Positions 38,201 to 52,874 are shown, counted from the first letter of the stretch. The stretch is DNA of 64,000 nucleotides from Prosapia bicincta (GCA_036971475.1 JBAIZL010000002.1:22227067-22291066); one strand, 5' to 3'. The notes: generated from the letters alone by a model not told the origin. Numbers and translations are program-made.

Positions 38201-41200
38201 ACTTGGTATAAAGCAAGTTCCGTCTTATAGCAAATAGTATTCAATACGTTGCAGCAACCGTATGTTGCACTATTTTCACAGTTATGTATAAACTGTAGGC
38301 ACATGTCTCAATTATTTACTTGGTATAAAGCAAGTTGCGTCTTGTAGAAAATAGTATTCAATACGTTGCAGCAACCGTATGTTGCACTATTTTCACAGTT
38401 ATGTATAAACTGTAGGCACATCCCTCAATTAATTACTTGGTATAAAGCAAGTTGCGTCTTGTAGCAAATAGTACTCAATAGTTGCAGCAGCCGTATGTTG
38501 CACTATTTTCACAGTTATGTATAAACTGTAGGCACATGTCTCAATTATTTACTTGGTATAAAGCAAGTTGGGTCTTGTAGAAAATAGTATTCAATACGTT
38601 GCAGCAACCGTATGTTGCACTATTTTCACAGTTATGTATAAACTGTAGGCACATCCCTCAATTAATTACTTGGTATAAAGCAAGTTGCGTCTTGTAGCAA
38701 ATAGTACTCAATAGTTGCAGCAGCCGTATGTTGCACTATTTTCACAGTTATGTATAAACTGTAGGCACATGTCTCAATTATTTACTTGGTATAAAGCAAG
38801 TTGCGTCTTGTAGCAAATAGTACTCAATAGTTGCAGCAACCGTATGTTGCACTATTTTCACAGTTATGTATAAACTGTAGGCACATGTCTCAATTATTTA
38901 CTTGGTATAAAGCAAGTTGCGTCTTGTAGCAAATAGTACTCAATAGTTGCAGCAACCGTATGTTGCACTATTTTCACAGTTATGTATAAACTGTAGGCAC
39001 ATGTCTCAATTATTTACTTGGTATAAAGCAAGTTGCGTCTTGTAGCAAATAGTACTCAATAGTTGCAGCAACCGTATGTTGCACTATTTTCACAGTTATG
39101 TATAAACTGTAGGCACATGTCTCAATTATTTACTTGGTATAAAGCAAGTTGCGTCTTGTAGCAAATAGTACTCAATAGTTGCAGCAACCGTATGTTGCAC
39201 TATTTTCACAGTTATGTATAAACTGTAGGCACATGTCTCAATTATTTACTTGGTATAAAGCAAGTTGCGTCTTGTAGCAAATAGTACTCAATAGTTGCAG
39301 CAACCGTATGTTGCACTATTTTCACAGTTATGTATAAACTGTAGGCACATGTCTCAATTATTTACTTGGTATAAAGCAAGTTGCGTCTTGTAGCAAATAG
39401 TACTCAATACGTTGCAGCAGCCGTATGTTGCACTATTTTCACAGTTATGTATAAACTGTAGCCACATGTCTCAATTATTTACTTGGTATAAAGCAAGTTG
39501 CGTCTTGTAGCAAATAGTACTCAATAGTTGCAGCAACCGTATGTTGCACTATTTTCACAGTTATGTATAAACTGTAGGCACATGTCTCAATTATTTACTT
39601 GGTATAAAGCAAGTTGCGTCTTGTAGCAAATAGTACTCAATAGTTGCAGCAACCGTATGTTGCACTATTTTCACAGTTATGTATAAACTGTAGGCACATG
39701 TCTCAATTATTTACTTGGTATAAAGCAAGTTGCGTCTTGTAGCAAATAGTACTCAATAGTTGCAGCAACCGTATGTTGCACTATTTTCACAGTTATGTAT
39801 AAACTGTAGGCACATGTCTCAATTATTTACTTGGTATAAAGCAAGTTGCGTCTTGTAGCAAATAGTACTCAATAGTTGCAGCAACCGTATGTTGCACTAT
39901 TTTCACAGTTATGTATAAACTGTAGGCACATGTCTCAATTATTTACTTGGTATAAAGCAAGTTGCGTCTTGTAGCAAATAGTACTCAATAGTTGCAGCAA
40001 CCGTATGTTGCACTATTTTCACAGTTATGTATAAACTGTAGGCACATGCCTCAATTATTTACTTGGTATAAAGCAAGTTGCGTCTTGTAGCAAATAGTAC
40101 TCAATAGTTGCAGCAACCGTATGTTGCACTATTTTCACAGTTATGTATAAACTGTAGGCACATGTCTCAATTATTTACTTGGTATAAAGCAAGTTGCGTC
40201 TTGTAGAAAATAGTATTCAATACGTTGCAGGAACCGTATGTTGCACTATTTTCACAGTTATGTATAAACTGTAGGCACATGTCTCAATTATTTACTTGGT
40301 ATAAAGCAAGTTCCGTCTAATAGCAAATAGTATTCAATACGTTGCAGCAATCGTATGTTGCACTATTTTCACAGTTATGTATAAACTGTAGGCACATGTC
40401 TCAATTATTTACTTGGTATAAAGCAAGTTGCGTCTTGTAGAAAATAGTATTCAATACGTTGCAGCAACCGTATGTTGCACTATTTTCACAGTTATGTATA
40501 AACTGTAGGCACATGTCTCAATTATTTACTTGGTATAAAGCAAGTTCCGTCTAATAGCAAATAGTATTCAATACGTTGCAGCAATCGTATGTTGCACTAT
40601 TTTCACAGTTATGTATAAACTGTAGGCACATGTCTCAATTATTTACTTGGTATAAAGCAAGTTCCGTCTAATAGCAAATAGTATTCAATACGTTGCAGCA
40701 ACCGTATGTTGCACTATTTTCACAGTTATGTATAAACTGTAGGCACATGCCTCAATTATTTACTTGGTATAAAGCAAGTTGCTCCTTGTAGCAAATAGTA
40801 TTCAATACGTTGCAGCAGCCGTATGTTGCACTATTTTCACAGTTATGTATAAACTGTAGGCACATGCCTCAATTATTTACTTGGTATAAAGCAAGTTGCG
40901 TCTTGTAGAAAATAGTATTCAATACGTTGCAGCAGCCGTATGTTGCACTATTTTCACAGTTATGTATAAACTGTAGGCACATGCCAAAATTATTTACTAG
41001 GTATAAAGCAAGTTGCGTCTTGTAGCAAATAGTATTCAATTTGTTGCAGCAACCGTACGTTGCACTATTTTCACAGGTATGTATAAACTGTAGGCACATG
41101 CTTCAATTATTTACTTGGTATAAAGCAAGTTGCTCCTTGTAGCAAATAGTATTCAATACGTTGCAGCAACCGTACGTTGCACTATTTTCACAGTTATGTA

Positions 41201-44200
41201 TAAACTGTAGGCACATGCCTCAATTATTTACTTGGTATAAAGCAAGTTGCGTCTTGTAGCAAATAGTATTCAATACGTTGCAGCAGCCGTATGTTGCACT
41301 ATTTTCACAGTTATGTATTAACTGTAGGCACATGCCTCAATTATTTACTTGTCATAAAGCAAGTTGCGTCTTGTAGCAAATAGTATTCAATACGTTGCAG
41401 CAGCCGTATGTTGCACTATTTTCACAGTTATGTATAAACTGTAGGCACATGCCTCAATTAATTACTTGTTATAAAGCAAGTTGCGTCTTGTAGCAAATAG
41501 TAGTCAATAGTTGCAGCAACCGTATGTTGCACTATTTTCACAGTTATGTATAAACTGTAGGCACATGTCTCAATTATTTACTTGGTATAAAGCAAGTTGC
41601 TCCTTGTAGCAAATAGTATTCAATACGTTGCAGCAGCCGTATGTTGCACTATTTTCACAGTTATGTATAAACTGTAGGCACATGCCTCAATTAATTACTT
41701 GGTATAAAGCAAGTTGCGTCTTGTAGCAAATAGTATTCAATAGTTGCAGCAACCGTATGTTGCACTATTTTCACAGTTATGTATAAACTGTAGGCACATG
41801 CCTCAATTAATTACTTGGTATAGAGCAAGTTGCTCCTTGTAGCAAATAGTATTCAATACGTTGCAGCAGCCGTATGTTGCACTATTTTCACAGTTATGTA
41901 TAAACTGTAGGCACATGCCTCAATTAATTACTTGGTATAAAGCAAGTTGCGTCTTGTAGCAAATAGTATTCAATAGTTGCAGCAACCGTATGTTGCACTA
42001 TTTTCACAGTTATGTATAAACTGTAGGCACATGTCTCAATTATTTACTTGGTATAAAGCAAGTTCCGTCTTATAGCAAATAGTATTCAATACGTTGCAGC
42101 AACCGTATGTTGCACTATTTTCACAGTTATGTATAAACTGTAGGCACATGCCTCAATTAATTACTTGGTATAGAGCAAGTTGCTCCTTGTAGCAAATAGT
42201 ATTCAATACGTTGCAGCAGCCGTATGTTGCACTATTTTCACAGTTATGTATAAACTGTAGGCACATGCCTCAATTAATTACTTGGTATAAAGCAAGTTGC
42301 GTCTTGTAGCAAATAGATTTCAATAGTTGCAGCAACCCTATGTTGCACTATTTTCACAGTTATGTATAAACTGTAGGCACATGTCTCAATTATTTACTTG
42401 GTATAAAGCAAGTTCCGTCTTATAGCAAATAGTATTCAATACGTTGCAGCAACCGTATGTTGCACTATTTTCACAGTTATGTATAAACTGTAGGCACATG
42501 TCTCAATTATTTACTTGGTATAAAGCAAGTTGCGTCTTGTAGAAAATAGTATTCAATACGTTGCAGCAACCGTATGTTGCACTATTTTCACAGTTATGTA
42601 TAAACTGTAGGCACATGTCTCAATTATTTACTTGGTATAAAGCAAGTTGCGTCTAATAGCAAATAGTATTCAATACGTTGCAGCAATCGTATGTTGCACT
42701 ATTTTCACAGTTATGTATAAACTGTAGGCACATGTCTCAATTATTTACTTGGTATAAAGCAAGTTCCGTCTAATAGCAAATAGTATTCAATACGTTGCAG
42801 CAACCGTATGTTGCACTATTTTCACAGTTATGTATAAACTGTAGGCACATGCCTCAATTATTTACTTGGTATAAAGCAAGTTGCTCCTTGTAGCAAATAG
42901 TATTCAATACGTTGCAGCAGCCGTATGTTGCACTATTTTCACAGTTATGTATAAACTGTAGGCACATGCCTCAATTATTTACTTGGTATAAAGCAAGTTG
43001 CGTCTTGTAGAAAATAGTATTCAATACGTTGCAGCAGCCGTATGTTGCACTATTTTCACAGTTATGTATAAACTGTAGGCACATGCCAAAACTATTTACT
43101 AGGTATAAAGCAAGTTGCGTCTTGTAGCAAATAGTATTCAATTTGTTGCAGCAACCGTACGTTGCACTATTTTCACAGGTATGTATAAACTGTAGGCACA
43201 TGCTTCAATTATTTACTTGGTATAAAGCAAGTTGCTCCTTGTAGCAAATAGTATTCAATACGTTGCAGCAACCGTACGTTGCACTATTTTCACAGTTATG
43301 TATAAACTGTAGGCACATGCCTCAATTATTTACTTGGTATAAAGCAAGTTGCGTCTTGTAGCAAATAGTATTCAATACGTTGCAGCAGCCGTATGTTGCA
43401 CTATTTTCACAGTTATGTATTAACTGTAGGCACATGCCTCAATTATTTACTTGTCATAAAGCAAGTTGCGTCTTGTAGCAAATAGTATTCAATACGTTGC
43501 AGCAGCCGTATGTTGCACTATTTTCACAGTTATGTATAAACTGTAGGCACATGCCTCAATTAATTACTTGGTATAAAGCAAGTTGCGTCTTGTAGCAAAT
43601 AGTAGTCAATAGTTGCAGCAACCGTATGTTGCACTATTTTCACAGTTATGTATAAACTGTAGGCACATGTCTCAATTATTTACTTGGTATAAAGCAAGTT
43701 GCTCCTTGTAGCAAATAGTATTCAATACGTTGCAGCAGCCGTATGTTGCACTATTTTCACAGTTATGTATAAACTGTAGGCACATGCCTCAATTAATTAC
43801 TTGGTATAAAGCAAGTTGCGTCTTGTAGCAAATAGTATTCAATAGTTGCAGCAACCGTATGTTGCACTATTTTCACAGTTATGTATAAACTGTAGGCACA
43901 TGCCTCAATTAATTACTTGGTATAAAGCAAGTTCCGTCTTATAGCAAATAGTATTCAATACGTTGCAGCAACCGTATGTTGCACTATTTTCACAGTTATG
44001 TATAAACTGTAGGCACATGTCTCAATTATTTACTTGGTATAAAGCAAGTTGCGTCTTGTAGAAAATAGTATTCAATACGTTGCAGCAACCGTATGTTGCA
44101 CTATTTTCACAGTTATGTATAAACTGTAGGCACATCCCTCAATTAATTACTTGGTATAAAGCAAGTTGCGTCTTGTAGCAAATAGTACTCAATAGTTGCA

Positions 44201-47200
44201 GCAGCCGTATGTTGCACTATTTTCACAGTTATGTATAAACTGTAGGCACATGTCTCAATTATTTACTTGGTATAAAGCAAGTTGGGTCTTGTAGAAAATA
44301 GTATTCAATACGTTGCAGCAACCGTATGTTGCACTATTTTCACAGTTATGTATAAACTGTAGGCACATCCCTCAATTAATTACTTGGTATAAAGCAAGTT
44401 GCGTCTTGTAGCAAATAGTACTCAATAGTTGCAGCAGCCGTATGTTGCACTATTTTCACAGTTATGTATAAACTGTAGGCACATGTCTCAATTATTTACT
44501 TGGTATAAAGCAAGTTGCGTCTTGTAGCAAATAGTACTCAATAGTTGCAGCAACCGTATGTTGCACTATTTTCACAGTTATGTATAAACTGTAGGCACAT
44601 GTCTCAATTATTTACTTGGTATAAAGCAAGTTGCGTCTTGTAGCAAATAGTACTCAATAGTTGCAGCAACCGTATGTTGCACTATTTTCACAGTTATGTA
44701 TAAACTGTAGGCACATGTCTCAATTATTTACTTGGTATAAAGCAAGTTGCGTCTTGTAGCAAATAGTACTCAATAGTTGCAGCAACCGTATGTTGCACTA
44801 TTTTCACAGTTATGTATAAACTGTAGGCACATGTCTCAATTATTTACTTGGTATAAAGCAAGTTGCGTCTTGTAGCAAATAGTACTCAATAGTTGCAGCA
44901 ACCGTATGTTGCACTATTTTCACAGTTATGTATAAACTGTAGGCACATGTCTCAATTATTTACTTGGTATAAAGCAAGTTGCGTCTTGTAGCAAATAGTA
45001 CTCAATAGTTGCAGCAACCGTATGTTGCACTATTTTCACAGTTATGTATAAACTGTAGGCACATGTCTCAATTATTTACTTGGTATAAAGCAAGTTGCGT
45101 CTTGTAGCAAATAGTACTCAATACGTTGCAGCAGCCGTATGTTGCACTATTTTCACAGTTATGTATAAACTGTAGCCACATGTCTCAATTATTTACTTGG
45201 TATAAAGCAAGTTGCGTCTTGTAGCAAATAGTACTCAATAGTTGCAGCAACCGTATGTTGCACTATTTTCACAGTTATGTATAAACTGTAGGCACATGTC
45301 TCAATTATTTACTTGGTATAAAGCAAGTTGCGTCTTGTAGCAAATAGTACTCAATAGTTGCAGCAACCGTATGTTGCACTATTTTCACAGTTATGTATAA
45401 ACTGTAGGCACATGTCTCAATTATTTACTTGGTATAAAGCAAGTTGCGTCTTGTAGCAAATAGTACTCAATAGTTGCAGCAACCGTATGTTGCACTATTT
45501 TCACAGTTATGTATAAACTGTAGGCACATGTCTCAATTATTTACTTGGTATAAAGCAAGTTGAGTCTTGTAGCAAATAGTACTCAATAGTTGCAGCAACC
45601 GTATGTTGCACTATTTTCACAGTTATGTATAAACTGTAGGCACATGTCTCAATTATTTACTTGGTATAAAGCAAGTTGCGTCTTGTAGCAAATAGTACTC
45701 AATAGTTGCAGCAACCGTATGTTGCACTATTTTCACAGTTATGTATAAACTGTAGGCACATGCCTCAATTATTTACTTGGTATAAAGCAAGTTGCGTCTT
45801 GTAGCAAATAGTACTCAATAGTTGCAGCAACCGTATGTTGCACTATTTTCACAGTTATGTATAAACTGTAGGCACATGTCTCAATTATTTACTTGGTATA
45901 AAGCAAGTTGCGTCTTGTAGAAAATAGTATTCAATACGTTGCAGCAACCGTATGTTGCACTATTTTCACAGTTATGTATAAACTGTAGGCACATGTCTCA
46001 ATTATTTACTTGGTATAAAGCAAGTTCCGTCTAATAGCAAATAGTATTCAATACGTTGCAGCAATCGTATGTTGCACTATTTTCACAGTTATGTATAAAC
46101 TGTAGGCACATGTCTCAATTATTTACTTGGTATAAAGCAAGTTGCGTCTTGTAGAAAATAGTATTCAATACGTTGCAGCAACCGTATGTTGCACTATTTT
46201 CACAGTTATGTATAAACTGTAGGCACATGTCTCAATTATTTACTTGGTATAAAGCAAGTTCCGTCTAATAGCAAATAGTATTCAATACGTTGCAGCAATC
46301 GTATGTTGCACTATTTTCACAGTTATGTATAAACTGTAGGCACATGTCTCAATTATTTACTTGGTATAAAGCAAGTTCCGTCTAATAGCAAATAGTATTC
46401 AATACGTTGCAGCAACCGTATGTTGCACTATTTTCACAGTTATGTATAAACTGTAGGCACATGCCTCAATTATTTACTTGGTATAAAGCAAGTTGCTCCT
46501 TGTAGCAAATAGTATTCAATACGTTGCAGCAGCCGTATGTTGCACTATTTTCACAGTTATGTATAAACTGTAGGCACATGCCTCAATTATTTACTTGGTA
46601 TAAAGCAAGTTGCGTCTTGTAGAAAATAGTATTCAATACGTTGCAGCAGCCGTATGTTGCACTATTTTCACAGTTATGTATAAACTGTAGGCACATGCCA
46701 AAATTATTTACTAGGTATAAAGCAAGTTGCGTCTTGTAGCAAATAGTATTCAATTTGTTGCAGCAACCGTACGTTGCACTATTTTCACAGGTATGTATAA
46801 ACTGTAGGCACATGCTTCAATTATTTACTTGGTATAAAGCAAGTTGCTCCTTGTAGCAAATAGTATTCAATACGTTGCAGCAACCGTACGTTGCACTATT
46901 TTCACAGTTATGTATAAACTGTAGGCACATGCCTCAATTATTTACTTGGTATAAAGCAAGTTGCGTCTTGTAGCAAATAGTATTCAATACGTTGCAGCAG
47001 CCGTATGTTGCACTATTTTCACAGTTATGTATTAACTGTAGGCACATGCCTCAATTATTTACTTGTCATAAAGCAAGTTGCGTCTTGTAGCAAATAGTAT
47101 TCAATACGTTGCAGCAGCCGTATGTTGCACTATTTTCACAGTTATGTATAAACTGTAGGCACATGCCTCAATTAATTACTTGTTATAAAGCAAGTTGCGT

Positions 47201-50200
47201 CTTGTAGCAAATAGTAGTCAATAGTTGCAGCAACCGTATGTTGCACTATTTTCACAGTTATGTATAAACTGTAGGCACATGTCTCAATTATTTACTTGGT
47301 ATAAAGCAAGTTGCTCCTTGTAGCAAATAGTATTCAATACGTTGCAGCAGCCGTATGTTGCACTATTTTCACAGTTATGTATAAACTGTAGGCACATGCC
47401 TCAATTAATTACTTGGTATAAAGCAAGTTGCGTCTTGTAGCAAATAGTATTCAATAGTTGCAGCAACCGTATGTTGCACTATTTTCACAGTTATGTATAA
47501 ACTGTAGGCACATGCCTCAATTAATTACTTGGTATAGAGCAAGTTGCTCCTTGTAGCAAATAGTATTCAATACGTTGCAGCAGCCGTATGTTGCACTATT
47601 TTCACAGTTATGTATAAACTGTAGGCACATGCCTCAATTAATTACTTGGTATAAAGCAAGTTGCGTCTTGTAGCAAATAGTATTCAATAGTTGCAGCAAC
47701 CGTATGTTGCACTATTTTCACAGTTATGTATAAACTGTAGGCACATGTCTCAATTATTTACTTGGTATAAAGCAAGTTCCGTCTTATAGCAAATAGTATT
47801 CAATACGTTGCAGCAACCGTATGTTGCACTATTTTCACAGTTATGTATAAACTGTAGGCACATGCCTCAATTAATTACTTGGTATAGAGCAAGTTGCTCC
47901 TTGTAGCAAATAGTATTCAATACGTTGCAGCAGCCGTATGTTGCACTATTTTCACAGTTATGTATAAACTGTAGGCACATGCCTCAATTAATTACTTGGT
48001 ATAAAGCAAGTTGCGTCTTGTAGCAAATAGATTTCAATAGTTGCAGCAACCCTATGTTGCACTATTTTCACAGTTATGTATAAACTGTAGGCACATGTCT
48101 CAATTATTTACTTGGTATAAAGCAAGTTCCGTCTTATAGCAAATAGTATTCAATACGTTGCAGCAACCGTATGTTGCACTATTTTCACAGTTATGTATAA
48201 ACTGTAGGCACATGTCTCAATTATTTACTTGGTATAAAGCAAGTTGCGTCTTGTAGAAAATAGTATTCAATACGTTGCAGCAACCGTATGTTGCACTATT
48301 TTCACAGTTATGTATAAACTGTAGGCACATGTCTCAATTATTTACTTGGTATAAAGCAAGTTGCGTCTAATAGCAAATAGTATTCAATACGTTGCAGCAA
48401 TCGTATGTTGCACTATTTTCACAGTTATGTATAAACTGTAGGCACATGTCTCAATTATTTACTTGGTATAAAGCAAGTTCCGTCTAATAGCAAATAGTAT
48501 TCAATACGTTGCAGCAACCGTATGTTGCACTATTTTCACAGTTATGTATAAACTGTAGGCACATGCCTCAATTATTTACTTGGTATAAAGCAAGTTGCTC
48601 CTTGTAGCAAATAGTATTCAATACGTTGCAGCAGCCGTATGTTGCACTATTTTCACAGTTATGTATAAACTGTAGGCACATGCCTCAATTATTTACTTGG
48701 TATAAAGCAAGTTGCGTCTTGTAGAAAATAGTATTCAATACGTTGCAGCAGCCGTATGTTGCACTATTTTCACAGTTATGTATAAACTGTAGGCACATGC
48801 CAAAACTATTTACTAGGTATAAAGCAAGTTGCGTCTTGTAGCAAATAGTATTCAATTTGTTGCAGCAACCGTACGTTGCACTATTTTCACAGGTATGTAT
48901 AAACTGTAGGCACATGCTTCAATTATTTACTTGGTATAAAGCAAGTTGCTCCTTGTAGCAAATAGTATTCAATACGTTGCAGCAACCGTACGTTGCACTA
49001 TTTTCACAGTTATGTATAAACTGTAGGCACATGCCTCAATTATTTACTTGGTATAAAGCAAGTTGCGTCTTGTAGCAAATAGTATTCAATACGTTGCAGC
49101 AGCCGTATGTTGCACTATTTTCACAGTTATGTATTAACTGTAGGCACATGCCTCAATTATTTACTTGTCATAAAGCAAGTTGCGTCTTGTAGCAAATAGT
49201 ATTCAATACGTTGCAGCAGCCGTATGTTGCACTATTTTCACAGTTATGTATAAACTGTAGGCACATGCCTCAATTAATTACTTGGTATAAAGCAAGTTGC
49301 GTCTTGTAGCAAATAGTAGTCAATAGTTGCAGCAACCGTATGTTGCACTATTTTCACAGTTATGTATAAACTGTAGGCACATGTCTCAATTATTTACTTG
49401 GTATAAAGCAAGTTGCTCCTTGTAGCAAATAGTATTCAATACGTTGCAGCAGCCGTATGTTGCACTATTTTCACAGTTATGTATAAACTGTAGGCACATG
49501 CCTCAATTAATTACTTGGTATAAAGCAAGTTGCGTCTTGTAGCAAATAGTATTCAATAGTTGCAGCAACCGTATGTTGCACTATTTTCACAGTTATGTAT
49601 AAACTGTAGGCACATGCCTCAATTAATTACTTGGTATAGAGCAAGTTGCTCCTTGTAGCAAATAGTATTCAATACGTTGCAGCAGCCGTATGTTGCACTA
49701 TTTTCACAGTTATGTATAAACTGTAGGCACATGCCTCAATTAATTACTTGGTATAAAGCAAGTTGCGTCTTGTAGCAAATAGTATTCAATAGTTGCAGCA
49801 ACCGTATGTTGCACTATTTTCACAGTTATGTATAAACTGTAGGCACATGTCTCAATTATTTACTTGGTATAAAGCAAGTTCCGTCTTATAGCAAATAGTA
49901 TTCAATACGTTGCAGCAACCGTATGTTGCACTATTTTCACAGTTATGTATAAACTGTAGGCACATGCCTCAATTAATTACTTGGTATAGAGCAAGTTGCT
50001 CCTTGTAGCAAATAGTATTCAATACGTTGCAGCAGCCGTATGTTGCACTATTTTCACAGTTATGTATAAACTGTAGGCACATGCCTCAATTAATTACTTG
50101 GTATAAAGCAAGTTGCGTCTTGTAGCAAATAGTATTCAATAGTTGCAGCAACCGTATGTTGCACTATTTTCACAGTTATGTATAAACTGTAGGCACATGT

Positions 50201-52085
50201 CTCAATTATTTACTTGGTATAAAGCAAGTTCCGTCTTATAGCAAATAGTATTCAATACGTTGCAGCAACCGTATGTTGCACTATTTTCACAATTATGTAT
50301 AAACTGTAGGCACATGCCTCAATTATATACTTGGTATAAAGCAAGTTGCTCCTTGTAGCAAATAGTATTCAATACGTTGCAGCAGCCGTATGTTGCACTA
50401 TTTTCACAGTTATGTATAAACTGTAGGCAAATGCCACAATTATTTACTTGGTATAAAGCAAGTTGCGTCTTATAGCAAATAGTATTCAATAGTTGCAGCA
50501 ACCGTATGTTGCACTAGTTTCACAGTTATGTATAAACTGTAGGCACATGCCTCAATTATTTACTTAGTATAAAGCAAGTTGCGTCTTGAAGCAAATAGTA
50601 TTCAATACGTCGCAGCAAACGAACGTTGCACTATTTTCACAGTTATGTATAAACTGTAGGCACATGCCTCAATTATTTACTTGGTATAAAGCAAGTTGCG
50701 TCTTGTAGGAAATAGTATTCAATTCGTTGCAGCAACCGTAAGTTGCACTGTTTTTACAGTTATGTATAAACTGTAGGCACATGCCTCAACTATTTACTTG
50801 GTATAAAGCAAGTTGCGTCTTGTAGCAAATAGTATTCAATACGTTGCAGCAACCGTACGTTGCACTATTTTCACAGTTATGTATAAACTGTAGGCACATG
50901 CCTCAAGTATTTACTTGGTATAAAGCAAGTTGCGTTTTGTAGCAAATAGTATTCAATACGTTGCAGCAACTGTATGTTGCACTATTTTCACAGTTATGTA
51001 TAAACTGTAGGCACATGCCTCAATTATTTACTTGGTATAAAGCAAGTTGCGTCTTGTAGCAAATAGTATTCAATAGTTGCAGCAACCGTATGTTGCACTA
51101 TTTTCACAATTATGTATAAACTGTAGGCACATGCCTCAATTATTTACTTGGTATAAAGCAAGTTGCGTCTTGTAGGAAATAGTATTCAATTCGTTGCAGC
51201 AACCGTAAGTTGCACTGTTTTTACAGTTATGTATAAACTGTAGGCACATGCCTCAACTATTTACTTGGTATAAAGCAAGTTGCGTCTTGTAGCAAATAGT
51301 ATTCAATACGTTGCAGCAACCGTACGTTGCACTATTTTCACAGTTATGTATAAACTGTAGGCACATGCCTCAAGTATTTACTTGGTATAAAGCAAGTTGC
51401 GTTTTGTAGCAAATAGTATTCAATACGTTGCAGCAACCGTATGTTGCACTATTTTCACAGTTATGTATAAACTGTAGGCACATGCCTCAATTATTTACTT
51501 GGTATAAAGCAAGTTGCGTTTTGTAGCAAATAGTATTCAATACGTTGCAGCAGCCGTATGTTGCACTATTTTCACAGTTATGTATAAACTGTAGGCACAT
51601 ACCTCAATTATTTACTTGGTATAAAGCAAGTTGCGTCTTGTAGCAAATAGTATTCAATAGTTGCAGCAGCCGTATGTTGCACTATTTTCACAGTTATGTA
51701 TAAATTGTAGGCACATGCCTCAATTATTTACTTGTTATAAAGCAAGTTCCGTCTTATAGCAAATAGTATTTAATAGATGCAGGAACCGTATGTTGCACTA
51801 TTTTCACAGTTATGTATAAACTGTAGGCACATGCCTCAATTATTTACTTGGTATAAAGTTAGTTCCGTCTTATAGCAAATAGTATTGAATAGTTGCAGCA
51901 ACCGTATGTTGCACTATTTTCACAGTTATTTATAAACTGTAGGCACATGCCTCAATTATTTACTTGGTATAAAGCAAGTTGCGTCTTGTAGCAAATAGTA
52001 TTCAATTCGTTTCAGCATCCGTATGTTGCACTATTTTCACAGGTATGTATAAACTGTATGCACATGCATACATTATTTGATTGAA
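32291..52085. repeat. Satellite array, 116/117-bp monomer, about 170 copies
   Basis: A head-to-tail array of monomers built on GTTGCACTATTTTCACAGTT, AACTGTAGGCACATG, CAATTATTTACTTGGTATAA and AGCAAGTTGCGTCTTGTAGC. The monomer is 116 bp with CAATAG before TTGCAG, and 117 bp with CAATACG. The first three or four monomers (32291-32640) and the last few (from about 50600) are more diverged, as expected at satellite edges. Each monomer contains two short inverted repeats: GTTGCAGCAAC, and ACAGTT paired with AACTGT across ATGTATA. Subtype marks (CCGTCTAATAG, GCTCCTTG, GTACTCAATAG, ACATCCCTC) recur in fixed order and show higher-order structure. Repeated 76-codon minus frames are artefacts of that structure. 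Confidence 0.97.
38418..49900. repeat. Higher-order repeat within the satellite (5714-bp period, two copies)
   Basis: A marked monomer pair (ACATCCCTC) at 38418 and 38653 recurs at 44133 and 44368. The unusual CCAAAATTATTTACTAGG monomer at 40984 recurs at 46698, and its CCAAAACTATT variant at 43086 recurs at 48800. All shifts are 5714-5715 bp, about 49 monomers. Within each copy the two CCAAAA monomers are 2102 bp apart (18 monomers). An earlier, related block starts at 33525 with a 4893-bp shift to 38418. The two 5.7-kb copies look almost identical. Single differences include TGAGTCTTG near 45563 and GCAGGAACC near 40226. Confidence 0.85.
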
Positions 52086-52344
52086 TATACAATCCTATTT
52101 CAGTTAGGTTGAAAGTAGAATTTAATAGTGAACAGAAAGTAAGTGTTGCCATATTACTACAAATATTTTTACAGTTATCTGCAAGCTGTAACCAGAAATC
52201 TATAATATTTGATTTATAACATGATACAATTTCTTAATTTGGAAGAAGAATTTATAACTTTGCACCAACTCTATATTTTTGTAGGCCTATTTAGATTTGT
52301 TCATGAATTAGAACTATGCAATAAATTGAAAAATAAATAATAAC

Positions 52345-52497
52345 TTTAAAGTATTGTGTTGACTTGAAATCTTTACTAAGAATAGCGAAAGTCCATCTCC
52401 GACGTAGTGTTTTATCCTTCTGCAACGAAAATACTGACACTTTTGTAGCATTATCGTGATTTCCTCGGCAATCATTAAAACAACAGGGATATGCCAT
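52345..52497 (-). CDS. THAP-domain protein, exon 1
   Basis: ATG at 52497; 51 codons to a GT donor at 52344 (GTTATT, weak). The frame opens MAYPCCFNDC and later has LRRRW and KDFKSTQYFK: the first two zinc ligands (C5 or C6, and C10), the conserved tryptophan at 35, and the lead-in to the second half of a THAP finger. Joining in phase 0 to the exon at 30280 places the third ligand 42 residues after C10 and 17 residues after the tryptophan, which fits the family's C-x2-4-C-x35-53-C-x2-H spacing. Without splicing the frame reads 17 further codons into intron-like sequence and stops. The predicted protein is about 139 residues, little more than the domain. The intron would be 22 kb and contain the whole satellite. 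Confidence 0.7.
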
Positions 52498-52874
52498 TTG
52501 TTTTAGTTATTTTCACGTGTTCACAAGGACACCTAACCAACACTAAATGTAAACATGTAGGTGCATAAATGCAAGCAACAGCAGCGTCACCTACGGTAGC
52601 GTCGGTCTACATACGCTGTCGTCACACAAAACCTGACGTATATTTAGAACCTTCTATAATAGAAGGTACTGCCTTCATGCCACCAACGATATTAGATAAT
52701 TACACGTTTTTAAGGAGCAGGTTTCAAGCAAACTCCAAATATGAATGGGTATAAACGAGACTTGAAAGGGTTAGAAATAAACGAAATGGAAATGGATAAA
52801 AGTATAAGGGGGACATAGAAATAAAGCTATTGACATGCTTTATAAGTGTAAAAAGGATGCCAAAAGGCAGTTGG

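Noticed and set aside
36674..48915. Five near-identical 76-codon minus frames, two with a single residue change, that look like a repeated gene
   Set aside because: They lie wholly within the satellite and arise from monomer sequence where two monomers happen to lack a stop. Their spacing equals the higher-order period.
32291..52085. Regularly spaced repeats reminiscent of a CRISPR array
   Set aside because: The repeats are contiguous, with no unique spacers between them. The monomer is 116/117 bp and the genome is eukaryotic.
52107..52141. Possible 35-base plus-strand exon (acceptor TATTTCAG, donor GTAAGT)
   Set aside because: Good-looking splice signals, but too short to assess and no partner exons on the plus strand. 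Probably coincidence.
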